Part shown: positions 43,810 through 55,910 of the stretch, in pieces
Position numbering within the stretch: position 1 is the first letter of the stretch
How the letters are laid out: every line of letters begins with the position of its first letter
NCBI GenBank assembly: GCA_037693485.1
Contig: CM075344.1
Span: 42,659,501 to 42,723,500 of the forward strand
DNA from: Kitagawia praeruptora
Taxonomy: Eukaryota; Streptophyta; Magnoliopsida; Apiales; Apiaceae
DNA length: 64,000 bases
Reading direction: 5' to 3'
Made by a program: the position numbers and the translations under genes
Notes under the pieces: generated by a model
What the model saw: the letters and a program-made list of their open reading frames with translations, nothing else
Databases searched by the model: none
Told to the model about the DNA's origin: nothing

Positions 43810-44690
43810 TATAACCTTTTGTAGAAAAAATGCAAAAAATAACAATTTTTTTCAAAAAAAATCTGAAAATACCCATATACGGAGAGGGGTATGAAAAATA
43901 CTCATTTGATGACCCAATTGGCAATTGCGTACTTATGATACGCATGTCTATAATGCGTATCACGTGTAACGCATCACAGACATGCGTATTGACGTCAAGT
44001 GACGTCATTCTTCACCAAAACATCGGTCATCTTTATCGACAAAAAATCGCCTCCCCGATTGCCAGTTGTCGTTCTCGGCCATCTCTCAATCATATCGTTA
44101 GCTGAGCACATGAAAAGAATCCCAAAACCTCACTCTACCTTCTTTCCTGATCTGTTTTAGCGATCTTTGGTCCCGTAGGGGCGTGTGAAGGTCACCGGAT
44201 TTTGAATCGAAAAAATAGTTATGATTTGGGCGTTTACAATCGTGCATAACAAATTTAATAAGAGTGGTATAAATGTGTAGAGCTTGGAACGACGATTGTA
44301 ATGATATATGGCATGTGTTTGGAAAGTTACGGATGTGGACGAACCAATGAATTGAAATTTTTTGCCGGAATCACCATGAATCACAGGCTAGAGCTCTAGA
44401 ACGATGATGACGTCATATGACGTCATCACGCACGATGAAAATGCATTACACGGGATACGCAGGAAGAAAATGCATATTCCAGCTCACCCTCCTTTTCCAA
44501 TACCTGTGTTATCCATTTAAAATTTACGTAATCCCTATTACCCAAACCCCAAATGCATAATACTTGTTATCTCAACCCCAAATGCATATTCAAATGGTTA
44601 TTTCAGCATCCCCTCCCAAAAAATGTTATTTTCACTTTTTATAAACAAAAAACGTTATTTTCTGTATTTGTCCCCTTTTGTATACATCAT
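43810..44690. other. Palindrome-rich segment upstream of the bL35c gene
   Basis: The left part has ATACGCAT(7)ATGCGTAT near 43938-43960 and a second ACGCAT/ATGCGT pair just after it, then TGACGTCA at 43990 and 44000. The right part has two more TGACGTCA copies at 44408 and 44418, which make up a perfect 22-bp palindrome at 44406-44427. The flanks (GAAAATAAC, GAGGGG and similar) look weakly inverted, so it may be one old DNA element with long imperfect inverted repeats. TGACGTCA is the classical bZIP/CRE-type site. Since bL35c starts at 44955, these sites could act on it; this is inference. Confidence 0.4.
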
Positions 44691-44954
44691 GAGTTGCTAA
44701 CAAAAAATTTCAGATACCATTAAAAAAAATGTAAAATTATCACCGCTGCTGATTTTTCCACAAATTTCAGTAGAAAAAATTCCGAATGTTTTAATCTTAA
44801 AATTTTCATTCTTCATCTAATATTCTCTTTCCTTCCATTTCATTTAACATTATTTTCTAGAAAAACTAATTTATTTCAAAAATCACTTTTTATCCCATCT
44901 CCACAAGAAACCCAATATCCAAAACTCCACCCCTTCTATCCACACCCATCCTCC

Positions 44955-47900
44955 ATGGCAATGGCTTCTTGCACCACAAAATTCTCAATTCATAATTTCA
45001 ACCCGACCCATTTACCCAAATCCCCCATTAACAACTTCAATGGCACCATTGTAAAAGTTTCACCTTTTACAATCAAGAAAGTAGTTTCACTTAACCTATC
45101 ATCTTCACAATGCATTTCTCACATTCACCCACTTGTTCACAAAGGGGTCTTTTCTGTAGACTCACATACTCAAATTCATAAGCCTTTGACTGTTGTCTCT
45201 GCAAAAGGTTACAAAATGAAGACCCACAAGGTTGGTTTTTTTTTATTTTCTCTGTTTTAGAATGTAAAAATGTGTTCTTGAATTTGATTGCTTATTGGGT
45301 TTTTTTTTTAATTGTGTGTTTAGGCTTCGGCGAAGCGGTTTCGAGTAACTGGAAGTGGGAAGATTGTGAGGAGGAGAGCTGGGAAACAGCATTTGCTTGC
45401 GAAAAAGAATAATAAAAGGAAGTTAAGGCTCTCCAAAATGGTATGCCATTGTCCTCCTTTTGATTGATTTTTTTTTCCTTTTTGCTTGTGTAGTTGTGTG
45501 TAAGCAAATTTGTAGAATGAATACGTATTCGAAACTAGTAGAGACTCTTTCCATAAAAACGAGTGATGTAATATTTCGGGAAAAGGGAGGGAATTTGAGT
45601 ACATCATTAGGATTGCTAGATTGAAATGTTTAAGTACATAGTCTAAGACAATGTTGCTTTTGATTCTTTCACTTTTGAAAAATTTTCCATTGTTAATTAA
45701 TTAATTTGTGTAGTGCCTTTTAATTACTTGTTCCATTTCATTGTACAGTGATCAGATTGGAATTTAAAAATACGGATATATTAATATCGCTTCCTGTGAC
45801 TACTGTACTCCCTACTCCTTACAGAGTTACAGATTTTGTTCAAGTACATTATATAAAATACGGAAGTCTTTTTAAGTTCTATCCTATGAATTGTTGTAGA
45901 TAAAATATTCTCTTGTACTTGCATAGTTGCATAAATATTTTGTGGGGAGAGGGGGTACCATTTTTGGATATGGATTCTAAGTCCTGTGAGGTAGACATTG
46001 CATTTTTTACAATGTGTAATGGCCATTTGTGTTCACACAGAGTATTTTAATTCCACCCTGCGTCTATTATGTATGTAGTCTTTTTGTTTTCATTGCCTCT
46101 TTATAGGCTTATCCTCAATGTTAGCATCTCCATACATCATATTGTGTCTTCATTTGCTCATAAGAAATAGGATATGTTCTACAATACTGCTCATTATATT
46201 GGTTATAGAGAGATTTAGTTAGAGGTTTTAAAGAACTTGTCTATATGTCTGCCAGACGCAGGTATAAATTGCCGAGATAATTAGGTTTCTATTGTCAATT
46301 TACGATAGGTTGATTTGTTGTTGGATAGCGTTTAACATGCTCATATTGTTGACTTCTGAAGAGTATAAAGTCGTTCTTAACCTAATAGCTAATACTTTTA
46401 AAATTAATCGTGAATGGGTTTTGTCTAAAAAATTACTTATGTAAATATATAATGGTCAGTGAGGATTGAGTTAATAACCAATACATCCTTTCTTGAATTC
46501 TTTCATGGAAGTGCAAATCTAGACGGGAGGGGTTAGTAGGTGTTGTTTTTAAAATGGCAGGATTTAAATCCCCGAATATAAGCGGCCGTCTAGGAAAAAG
46601 TGTCTTGGAAAGATATGTGACCTGCTATTTAAAAGATTAATTATGTGATATGTGATGAATTAGGAATGTCACGGAACTAATGTGTAGTAAAGTGAAAAAC
46701 AGTGAGAACACCATGATATTTAGCTGAACTTTATAGAGCTGTAGAGTTTGATGTTCTCAATGCATTGAGGATGACATGAATGTATAGTTTTTAAATCAAC
46801 GTAGAAGCATTAAGCTTTGAAAACTACATTAATGTGTAGGATAAGGAGACATCAAAGAGTCCTTAAACAGTAGTTATATGCTCAGAGTTGAAAACGGTCT
46901 AATAAGTTAAACTTAGAGTACAGGTATAAGTATAACTCTCTTAAAGTAGTTGAAGGTATATTGAAAATTCAGAGCCCTAAATATATTATATAGATATATA
47001 GTCTTGAATGGCTTTTTCTCATCATCAGGCAGTTTTACCTTTCCAGTAAAATATTTATCATCTTTCCAAATCTCTATCCATAGAGCTTCTTAATCTGTTT
47101 GCCTATAGAAATTCAATTCACGTGTCATTAACACTCGGTATCTTTATTAATAGGATTCTAGATGTTTCGATATTGTTAGTATTTTCTTTGATATCCATCG
47201 TGCTTTGTTGTTATGCATTGTTTCTCCAGTTTGTTGGTATTTTTTTAAAATTTTCTTTCGTGATGTAGCACTTTGTGGTAATTGATTCAGCACAAACAAT
47301 ATACATACATATGATCATTAATGAAACCATTAGGGTTCCAATACACTGTTAATGTTCTATCGCTATATACTTGATGCTGTTTAGTATTTTTAACTTTGAT
47401 GAAGAGAAGTGATTAGTATTTACAATTCCATTACACTCTTTAGTATACCAAGTTGCTTTCTCGAAGTTGATTATAATCACTCATTAATTAACAACGTTTA
47501 AGCACTCACTTGCATGTTATAAAAGATGAGTGAATTATATCGGCTACAGCCAAGTAGTTCATATTTGGTAAAATTAGTGCAGACTTGATAAATCACAAGT
47601 CAAACATACTTGCCACTTGCAACATACAAGTCTGAAAAGCCTTTCTATGGTTCATGTTTGTAACTTTTAAAATAACTACAAAAGATATGCATGTCACTTG
47701 AACATTGAATTGTGCACCCGTGACAAGGTCTTTGTCTGTTAGATGTGTAATTATAAGCTTGTTTACACAAAATTATGCCTTCTGTGCTCAAGCATATTTC
47801 AACGTGAAGAATCATAACTAGAATTTGTTCCATGTGATTGTCAATGAATGAATGATCAAGAACTTATCCACGATTTAAATAACAAAAAAAAAAACACATG

Positions 47901-48096
47901 ATAAGTTTCTTTACCTCGAATACCTTCAGAGAATCTATTTCCTCTATTATTCCTTGCTTGCTTCTGGTTTTCTGTTCACAATCTAGTTTCTTATATAATT
48001 TTTGAATTTTTTTTTGCACAGCTACAAGTTGACCGCAGTGACTATAACAATGTGATTGGTGCATTGCCATATCTGAAGGTAAATCGATCGAAGTAG
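44955..48096 (+). CDS. PRPL35: Plastid 50S ribosomal protein bL35 (nuclear gene, three exons)
   Basis: Exons: 44955-45230 (92 codons), 45324-45440 (39 codons) and 48022-48096 (24 codons plus TAG); both introns are phase 0 with GT/AG borders. The 155-residue product has a Ser/Thr-rich, acid-poor N-terminus of about 80 residues, typical of a chloroplast transit peptide. The mature part follows: KGYKMKTHK (end of exon 1), ASAKRFRVTGSGKIVRRRAG, QHLLAKKNNKRKLRLSKM (exon 2), LQVDRSDYNNVIGALPYLKV (exon 3). The bL35 signature K-x-K-T-x-x-x-S-A-K-R-F is split exactly by intron 1. bL35 sits in the large subunit of the plastid ribosome. Of two in-frame ATGs (44955 and 44961) the first is taken as start. 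Intron 2 is long (2581 bp) for so small a gene. This is the only clearly intact host gene in the window. Confidence 0.95.
45441..48021 (+). other. Intron 2 of the bL35c gene
   Basis: A 2581-bp intron bounded by GTATGCC and TTTTTGCACAG. It holds no recognised gene, RNA or clear transposon end; small minus-strand open frames within it have no recognisable content. Confidence 0.85.
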
Positions 48097-48719
48097 ACAG
48101 ACATACATGTATGACCTAAGCCAAGTGTTAAACTGGTGATTTTAGATTTCTATGTATAAGGACAAACTTTCTCCGTTGTTGAAATGTGCGTCTTCTCAAG
48201 CAACGCTTTTGCTGATAAGTTTTTGTTTCCTATAGTTTTTTATTTTTCAAGTGCCTATGTTATTACGGTGCACATGATAAGCAGTGCATTTTGTTCTCAG
48301 CTTCACCTGGTAAAACACACTCCCCAAAGCAATTTTACTCTTTACCTTTGGCAAGATAAAATAGTTTTAGTAATATACTTAAGGCGAGGAGTCCCCTGTA
48401 TCAGCCGGAGATATGGGTATGTTCAGCTTGTTAGATACGTGAAGCAAAGTGTACAAGCAAAAATAAAATGGTAATGATGATTGATGTGTGTATATTTTGG
48501 GTGAACCAATTGAATGATTTTCTCTGGGATGCTCAACACATGACACTGTGCTCCTGCGTGGTTGAGAGGAATTAAATTGTGTGAGAGTGGAAGGGAGTGC
48601 AGTATTTCATAGATAAATATGTGTAAAAATTTAACGAGATTAACTTATGGGAGAAAATCTGATACCTCTAATTACTTCCGATCTTTCCTCTGATATCCCT
48701 TTAATGAAATTGTGACAAA

Positions 48720-49462
48720 TAGGCCTGTCAACTGGTCCGATTCGGATTGGATTATCTTAAATCCATATCCGAATCCATTAAGATTTTTCGGGTTTGGATC
48801 GGATCAGGGACGGATATTTTTTTGGTCGATCCATACCCAATCCGTTCGGGTTTCGGATTTTCGGATCGAAGTTCCGACCCGTTTAATAAAAAAAATGAAA
48901 AATATGCAAAATTATAAAATTGACATATATTTAAAATTTCATAAATTCATTTGATTTGGTAATTTAACGGTCAACTAGTATTTTGATTAGTACTTTGACT
49001 TGTATTCAAATTTTTAGATGTTAATCGAAAAGTATATATTTTTTTATATAAATTTTATATTATATATGATAAATAAAATATATATAATATATACTAAATA
49101 ACAAATATAGTATATTATTTTCAAAAAAAAAAACAAATATAGTATTATTATATATTATATAATACATATAGATAATAAATATAACATATATTATATATAT
49201 ATAATACAATATAGATATGTATATATATTTTTTATATTATATATAATAAATATATTATATATAAAATATGAAAAATATTTAATATATAAATATATCCGGA
49301 TCGGATCGTTAACGGATCAGATCATCCTAAATCCATACTCGCTCCTTATCGGATCGGTTATTTTTTTGAAGGATCCATACCCATTAATTTCGGATCGGAT
49401 CAGATCGGATCAGATCGGATCAGATCGAATCAGATCAAATTCTTGATCCATTGATAGGCCTA
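48720..49462. mobile_element. Non-autonomous hAT element (743 bp)
   Basis: Terminal inverted repeats are TAGGCCTGTCAA (48720-48731) and its near-complement TTGATAGGCCTA (49451-49462). Flanks GTGACAAA and ATGACAAA match in seven of eight bases, the 8-bp duplication expected for hAT. Subterminal regions are full of short GGATCGGATC/GATCAGATC and CCGATTCGG-type repeats, plausible transposase-binding sites; the core is nearly pure A/T. No coding sequence. Confidence 0.88.
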
Positions 49463-50667
49463 ATGACAAAACAATGCTATGATGAACAGTTGTTTTGTAA
49501 TGAAGAGAAACTTTTAAAAAAAATTGTTATTGTTGCACAATGTGGAACTAATGACGGCTTGCATAGCTTTTCTAAAACAATTTGAATCCCCGGATTTGTT
49601 TGCTCGTACGTTTTATGAAATAACTAATTGTTATTTGAGCTTTTTTGATAAATTAGGTTATAGCCCGTACTACGTACACGGTATTTCAAAATATTATTTT
49701 ACAAAAAATATTAATATATCATAACAATGATAAATTAATAATGAAATAATTTAATAATGATTAAATAGTAAAATTTTGAAACAACTAATATTAATATCAT
49801 TAAATGCTATTTTACGTAATATAAGAGAAAAATGGTCTAAGTACGTACTTAGGGGGCTTTATATGAGTATATAGATGGGTAAAATTTGTAATTATATAGT
49901 GAAGTCGTGCAATTACAAAAGTACTTCTAGTAAATTTATAATAAAAAATTCATTGTATTTTACGTAACTTAAGTGAGTAAGTACTTAGAAATATTAACCC
50001 CATAATATAATAAGTACATTTAAGAATTAATTTCATCAAACTTTTGTTATGTATAGTATGCATTAATTTGATTACTAAAATTGAAAGATTAATTTAAAAT
50101 TTTGTTAATGAACCTACCAAAAATATAATGGACAATAATAGAATTTAAAATCTATATACAAAATTTCCATAACTGAACATGAGTCAAATAATAATATGGA
50201 TCCTAAACAAAGTTAAAATGGATACCATACCTATAAAGTGGATAGTCCATGGATCAAAATAAAGTTGAAAATATTATCCAAATGTAAATATGGATACCGA
50301 ACCTAAGGAACGGCTATCCACTAATTTATAATATTTAGATACCCGATGGTTTTAAACTTTTTGCAAAAATAGTTATTTTTAAAATATTTGTGCAAAAATA
50401 CTGTTTTTATTGTAAAAATAAGGGATGCAACCAAAATCAATTAATAGCAATCCTTCGAAACTTCGATAGATTATCCGTTGAAGATCGTCAAAATTCTTTC
50501 GAAACTTGCCGGAATCTTTCGAAACTCTGGCCTTTTGTCCCGATCTCTAACAGATCGTAGAAGACGGCTGAGAAGACAGTAAATCGAAGAATTCAAAACT
50601 CGTCGGAATTCCTTCGAAGTTAGAGCAGATGGTCGTGGTGGGTGTGGGAGAAGGGGAAAAAGATAAA
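49463..50667. other. AT-rich intergenic DNA, no recognised gene
   Basis: No gene or element ends recognised. A tract at 50440-50640 is less AT-rich, with repeated TTCGAAACT strings and one chance-level ATCCGTTGA (50473). It looks like old repeat DNA. Confidence 0.5.
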
Positions 50668-50672
50668 GAAAC

Positions 50673-51948
50673 TGATGTGTTAAATTATACCTAACTGCAA
50701 GCTCACGGTATCAATTGTAGTAGATACTAGCAAATACGGGTCGATTCCTCATGGAGACAGTTTCAATTTCAATTCAACTATTATCAATTGTTTCTAGTCA
50801 CAAATGATTATTAGAGAATTTTATTAACTACTAAAACAAATTTAACAAAGGTTTTAAATCAATTAATTAAGGGATCTAGGGCAATTCAGGTTCACCATGT
50901 TTACACCAAACAAATCACAAAAGTATAGCTTTTCAATGGGATAAAGTAATTAAAGCAATGGTTAATCTTTTTCAAGCATTAACACTCTCAGAATATCTAT
51001 TGATGTTTTCACACTCACCTTCAATTCCGCTAATTGTATGTAAGCCTCTAGTAGTAAAATCTTTCGATCTATTACTCCTATTGCAATCAGTTAATTCATG
51101 ATATTGCGCAATTACACAAATTAAGAATTAGAAACATATCAATCAGAATTACTTTCTACCCATCAATCTACTAATCAAATTAAGCCCAAATCATGGTGCA
51201 AACATGGCTCCCCCTAATACCCTAGAATTAAATTACTCACTCATTCTAGGATTGAAACTAACAATAATAATCAAGAAAGCCATAATAAACATGTAATTAA
51301 TAAGGAGGAAATAAGAAATACCTTAAACCTTTGAATAATGAAGAACAATTAAATCCAAGAATTAAATTGAGCTTGCAAAGATGGAGAGAAGAAAATAAAA
51401 CCATAGCTTCTGTCCAAAAATAAAAATACGTATGTATGTCTATATCCCCCCTTTCCACCTTCTTTTCCTCTTTTATAATAAAACTCCTTAATAAAATCTT
51501 ATCTCTATCTCCTAATAAAAGTATTTTTAATATTCTAATCAATTTACAAAAAGATATCCATAATTAAATAGGATTTTCTTGTAAAATTCGTCACTTCTTT
51601 TTCTCCTCTGTTTCTGGGCTCTTCCAGTCGGATTTTGATTACTGGACCACCTCTGAATTAAAGAAAATTCCACAAGCTTCGCGTGGACAGTAAGATCGTC
51701 AAATTCTGACTTCTGGAACTCAAGATATGGCAAAAACAGTGCAGGCAGCCCGTATAGCACAATAATACGAATTTTCTCCTATTTTATCTCCAAAATAGCT
51801 CTTTTTGCTCCAAATCCTTCCAAGTCATGAATTCTTTATTTCCTACAATAAAACAATCAAATCTATTAAATAAAAATCCAAATCAATGCAAAACACAATA
51901 AATATGAGAATAAAATCATCTAATATATATATAAAATATATTCTATCA
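50673..51948 (-). repeat. Athila-like LTR (3' LTR in sense orientation)
   Basis: 1276 bp, TG...CA ends, matched by 55911-57184. The middle contains a block (about 51600-51735) related to the segment at 20630-20760. The minus strand has purine- and TATA-rich parts near 51400-51540 that may hold the promoter; that assignment is uncertain. Confidence 0.93.
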
Positions 51949-54020
51949 AACATCCCCACACTAAGCATTTGCACGTCCTCGGGCAAATAAGTGAAATAAA
52001 AACTAAGTCCTAACAAACATCACTTTCGTAGATGACACGATTGCATTGAGCATATGCAACAAGCCGTTAAACCCCTAGGCAGCCCTAGTAGGACGAGTGT
52101 TGTCTCGTGAGGGTTTATAGTGAATGTACCCACAAAATTCATCTAACCATGCAAAAGATCAATGTTAACACAACACCACACACACAAGTCCTCTCATGCC
52201 ACATCAACTTAAGAATCAAAGCAAACATACGATGTCTTGGTGTCGAAAGTGCAAGTATTCACGTAGTCTACTCAACCAACATGCAGAAGGTCATAAAAAT
52301 TCATGTCAAGTGTAAAAATCGTTGGTAATCATGCTAAGCCCACAAGAAATACATCTTTAAGTCTAAACATGGGATCTCCTATGCCAAAACAAGTAATAAC
52401 TCACCCTTCACTCAAAAACGAATATTCACTCAAGAACAAGGTTAAGTGTATCACTCAATTCCAACAAAATCATAAACACAACTTGACACTCGCAATCAAT
52501 CTCACTCTCAACACAACATACATCACTGATGACAATCAAAAGGTCTTTATTCGGGTTGTAGCGTGGGCTAGGGACCAGATATGTCAAGTAAAGCTAAAAC
52601 AGGTTAATTTCAAAAGCTAGTACCCAACAATAATCATTATTCAATTCCCTTTCTATTAATACAAATACTTCCCCACACTTGGATTTTTCAATAACCCTTA
52701 CATAATAACTTGACTAGTCGAATGAAGAAGGATCATACAAACATAAGAATGCTCTCAAATTTTTTTTTCTTTTTTCTATTTTTTTTCTTTTTTTTTCAAG
52801 AGAACAAATGAATAAACACAATGATCCATAGATATATTTTTATGAATTTCGACTAGCAAGCATCAACCCAAAATCAATATTCCCCAAAAGTATGATCATC
52901 AATAAAAACCCCCCCTTTTATGAACACCTTATTACTCCCTTAAGCACGATACTAGCCTTTGACAATTTAGGTTCAAAATTCAATGTAAGGCCAATAGAAT
53001 AAAAAGGATAATGGCAAGTAATGTGGTGTGTCACCGAAAGAATAGGATTAAGCTCAACGGGTTAACTAATTGATCATGTTTAAAAGGTGTGGAAATATGG
53101 GAAATACGAGGTCAAACCTAATTGCCTTTATCATCTCATCATCAAGTAATGTCATGCATTTCAAGAAAGATCTCAAGTAAGTGCTAGCAATGTAAACAAC
53201 ATGTGGACACTCAAGCAAATGAAAAATCATGCAAAAGATATGCATATAGGCTCAAAACTCACTTGGTATGACAAAACATAATCAATCCCAAGTAACAAGA
53301 CTCTCTAACGCACCTACTTGTACTCAAAGCATGTAAACCAAGTCATCTTGCATATATTCATGTCATTCTAATCACTTACAACATCCAATTAAGTCTACCC
53401 GCTTCAACTTGCTAGTGTAAGTGTGTGCACAAGAACAAAGCACGTCACTTCTCATACAAAAGCGTCAAGAACACAAGAATTCTACGCATGCATGGGTGTA
53501 TCAAGCAAAATACAACAACTAATCAAATTGCATGGCTAGAATTATTTTTGGTATTTTTAATTTTTTTAATTTTTTTAATTTTTTTTTTAAAATTCTCTTA
53601 ACATTGAGAACCCTTCCCCACACTTAAGCGGTTCATTGTCCCCAATGAACTAATGAACAAGATACAAAACTACAACTAAAAACAAAATAAAACTACACTA
53701 AAAAGAAAAGAAAGAAAACTCCCCTGGAATAAAGGTGTCGGGTGTGAAAACCACCCCTCATTCGCTTACGAGCCACCCCCTCACCACCAACAACCACCAA
53801 GAAATATCCTGGATAGTAGGTTGAACTCGACCTAGCCGGACAACAAACCTGGACAGTAGGTTGAACTCGACCTAGCTGCCTTCGTGACTGCTCCCGTATA
53901 ATTTTTCCAACATGTGTTAACACATGTATACACGAACAGACCTGAATAGAACACATTGGCGCCGCATCTCCAAATACAAGGCCACGACCTCACACAAATT
54001 CTGTCGGCAGCCTTTTATTT

Positions 54021-54078
<58 letters not shown>

Positions 54079-54384
54079 TCAAATACAACATCACACGTAC
54101 AGCATCTGACCAGAGAGTTATTGGCGCTGCGGCTTGGATAACAGCGCTGCGGCCTGGAGCGATTTCTGTTCACAATTAATTTTTTTTTTTTTAAGAGAAC
54201 ACATAAATTTTTTTTTTTACACAACAAGGCTTAGGTTGAACAAATAACTAAGCAATTCTACTATATATGAAAGAGAAGGAACGAAGTACTCCCCTAAGCA
54301 AAAGCATGAAGTGCACCGATCCTCCAATGAAATCTTGAGTTGCCTCCCAAGCAGCGCTTATTTAGAGTCATTAGCTTGACCTCC
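51949..54384 (-). other. Non-coding 3' part of the Athila-like interior
   Basis: 2.4 kb without a recognisable protein, rich in CA/CAA strings. It includes T-tracts at 52747-52798 and 53545-53588, and a duplicated block near 53810-53878 (GTAGGTTGAACTCGACCTAG twice). Athila elements are known to carry long spacer regions between pol and the 3' LTR. The short open frames here look random. Confidence 0.6.
54027..54075. repeat. (TA)n microsatellite inside the Athila-like element
   Basis: About 24 TA units after a short TG run. Open frames reported across it (IYIYIY) are artefacts of the repeat. Confidence 0.95.
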
Positions 54385-54762
54385 TCAAAAATACTCCGGT
54401 AAAAGCGTAATATCCACTTTCTCGATCATAAACTCGTCACCACAAAAAGTATCAAGAGTGTTAGTGATTGTCTTTATCCTGCAGAAAGTCTCCAAACAAG
54501 CATCAGTAAAATAAAATATGTCATTAATAAGCAATAGAGAGAGTGCTTGTGCAGTTTTGGAAAACTTTGTGATAAAACAGCGATAAAATTCAACACCACG
54601 AAAATATTGAACTCCCTTGACATAAGGTGGAGGTTCTGGTGGTGGCTTTTCTTCACTCCTCACTTTCACTGGAGTCATTCGGACATCTTGGCTTATCACA
54701 TCATTGATTAATAAGACACTTCCATCTTCTCCCTCTTCTCGAGCTTGAAACGTAGGAGCCAC
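54385..54762 (-). pseudogene. Remnant of Athila-like reverse transcriptase
   Basis: On the minus strand, GVEFYRCFITKFSKTAQALS followed by DIFYFTDACLETFCRIK matches the RT connection region of gypsy elements, where GFYRRFIKDFSK and F-x-W/F-x-x-x-C-x-x-A-F-x-x-L-K are usual. The catalytic RT motifs, RNase H and integrase are missing. The preceding residues (VRSEEKPPPEPPPYVKG) look like joined foreign sequence, so a large internal deletion probably fused this scrap to the end of the Gag region. Confidence 0.65.
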
Positions 54763-55787
54763 TTTGTATGGACCTCAACCAGAATTTGAGAAATATCATC
54801 TTGGACAATATTTGTTATCACATCAACCTTGAAATAAGTGTTCTTGAGCAAAGAAGCCTTGTAAGTAGAGGCTAGATCGAGAGCAAATTTATCAATACAT
54901 GGTAGCTTAGGCACAGGTTGTGGAAGAGAAACAACAACCATCTCTGTATTGCTTTCCTGTGTAGCCTCATCATCAGTCACATTGTTCTCGGTAACAGCAA
55001 CATCATTGATCTCGTCATCGGTGGCATGCTCCTTCTCTTTATCAATGGCCTCATCATCAACATACATGGAGAAACTATCATATTCCTGATCGCTTGTGAG
55101 ATTGATAGCAATCAGGTCCTCTTCGGATCGGATAGATGATGATGGTAAATAGTCGAGCTGCCCTGTAGTAGAAGAGTTAGCCAACTTTGCAATTTGAGAT
55201 TCAATCGCCAAACTTTGAGTTTCTAATTCTTCAAAACTCTTTAGCAGTTTATTCAAGATATCCCACATCTCATTTGTCTGATCAGCTTGCACATCTACAC
55301 TGGGTTGAGAAACATGTAGATCTTCTTGTAGAGGAGGATATTGATATTCTTGCTGTGGCGGTTGCTCATATGACTGATAATATTGTTGCTCAAACTGTTG
55401 CTGATTATGATATGAAAAATTTTGAGCACCATTGTCCTGGTAGTAGAAATCTGGTTGATTCACGCATTCTTGATCAAAAGTGTTTGAATACTGATTGTAC
55501 CCATATCCTTCTTCAAAAGAATTCATTTGTCCCAACTGAGCACTCTGAGAATTATAGACATTGTAAGAGCATTCAAAACCATAGTGACCCTGCACACCGC
55601 AAATTTGACAGAAGTTGTAAGTTTTAGGGGCCACATGTGACATCTCATTGATACTCATTGGACGCATAGTGGGCTCTGTAGTCTTCGACATGACAATCTC
55701 TCGAGTATGTGCCTCTACTAGGGAAGATAAGAGTGCAAAAGTATCAACTTCACCCATTGCAAACCTGTAGACACTCAACAAAGCCAA
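54708..55787 (-). CDS. Gag-like protein of the Athila-like element
   Basis: A 359-codon minus-strand ORF next to the primer-binding side of the element, where Gag should be. It has a CCHC knuckle (CQICGVQGHYGFEC), a long Gln/Tyr-rich stretch (YNQYSNTFDQ ... QQEYQYPPLQ), a possible coiled coil (LKSFEELETQSLAIESQIAK) and an acidic tail. The N-terminal capsid-like domain of Athila Gag is not visible, so the ORF is probably the C-terminal part. It overlaps the RT remnant by 55 bp in another frame, at a likely deletion junction. Confidence 0.65.
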   Translation of the reverse strand: MALLSVYRFAMGEVDTFALLSSLVEAHTREIVMSKTTEPTMRPMSINEMSHVAPKTYNFCQICGVQGHYGFECSYNVYNSQSAQLGQMNSFEEGYGYNQYSNTFDQECVNQPDFYYQDNGAQNFSYHNQQQFEQQYYQSYEQPPQQEYQYPPLQEDLHVSQPSVDVQADQTNEMWDILNKLLKSFEELETQSLAIESQIAKLANSSTTGQLDYLPSSSIRSEEDLIAINLTSDQEYDSFSMYVDDEAIDKEKEHATDDEINDVAVTENNVTDDEATQESNTEMVVVSLPQPVPKLPCIDKFALDLASTYKASLLKNTYFKVDVITNIVQDDISQILVEVHTKWLLRFKLEKREKMEVSY

Positions 55788-55886
55788 GAAAATGCAGTAA
55801 AATTTGCCTCAATTGGAACAAAGGTTCCAACGAGACAATGGAAACAATCGAAACAACTAAATTAAAATCAACAGAAACTCGCTGTC

Positions 55887-55904
55887 TCCCCGGCAGCGGC
55901 GCCA
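55887..55904 (-). promoter_or_regulatory. Primer-binding site, tRNA-Asp (Athila-like)
   Basis: The minus strand reads TGGCGCCGCTGCCGGGGA, six bases after the LTR end. It differs by one base from the tRNA-Asp complement usual in Athila elements (TGGCGCCGTTGCCGGGGA). Confidence 0.85.
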
Positions 55905-55910
55905 AAAACT

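Noticed and set aside
44116..44470. Searching the bL35c upstream region for a second gene
   Set aside because: Open frames on both strands are short, lack domains and overlap palindromic repeat DNA.
52107..52620. Two plus-strand ORFs inside the Athila-like interior
   Set aside because: Antisense to the element, low complexity, no motif; the sense strand there is a known type of non-coding spacer.
53924..54227. Open frames across the (TA)n tract encoding IYIYIY on both strands
   Set aside because: Pure products of the microsatellite.
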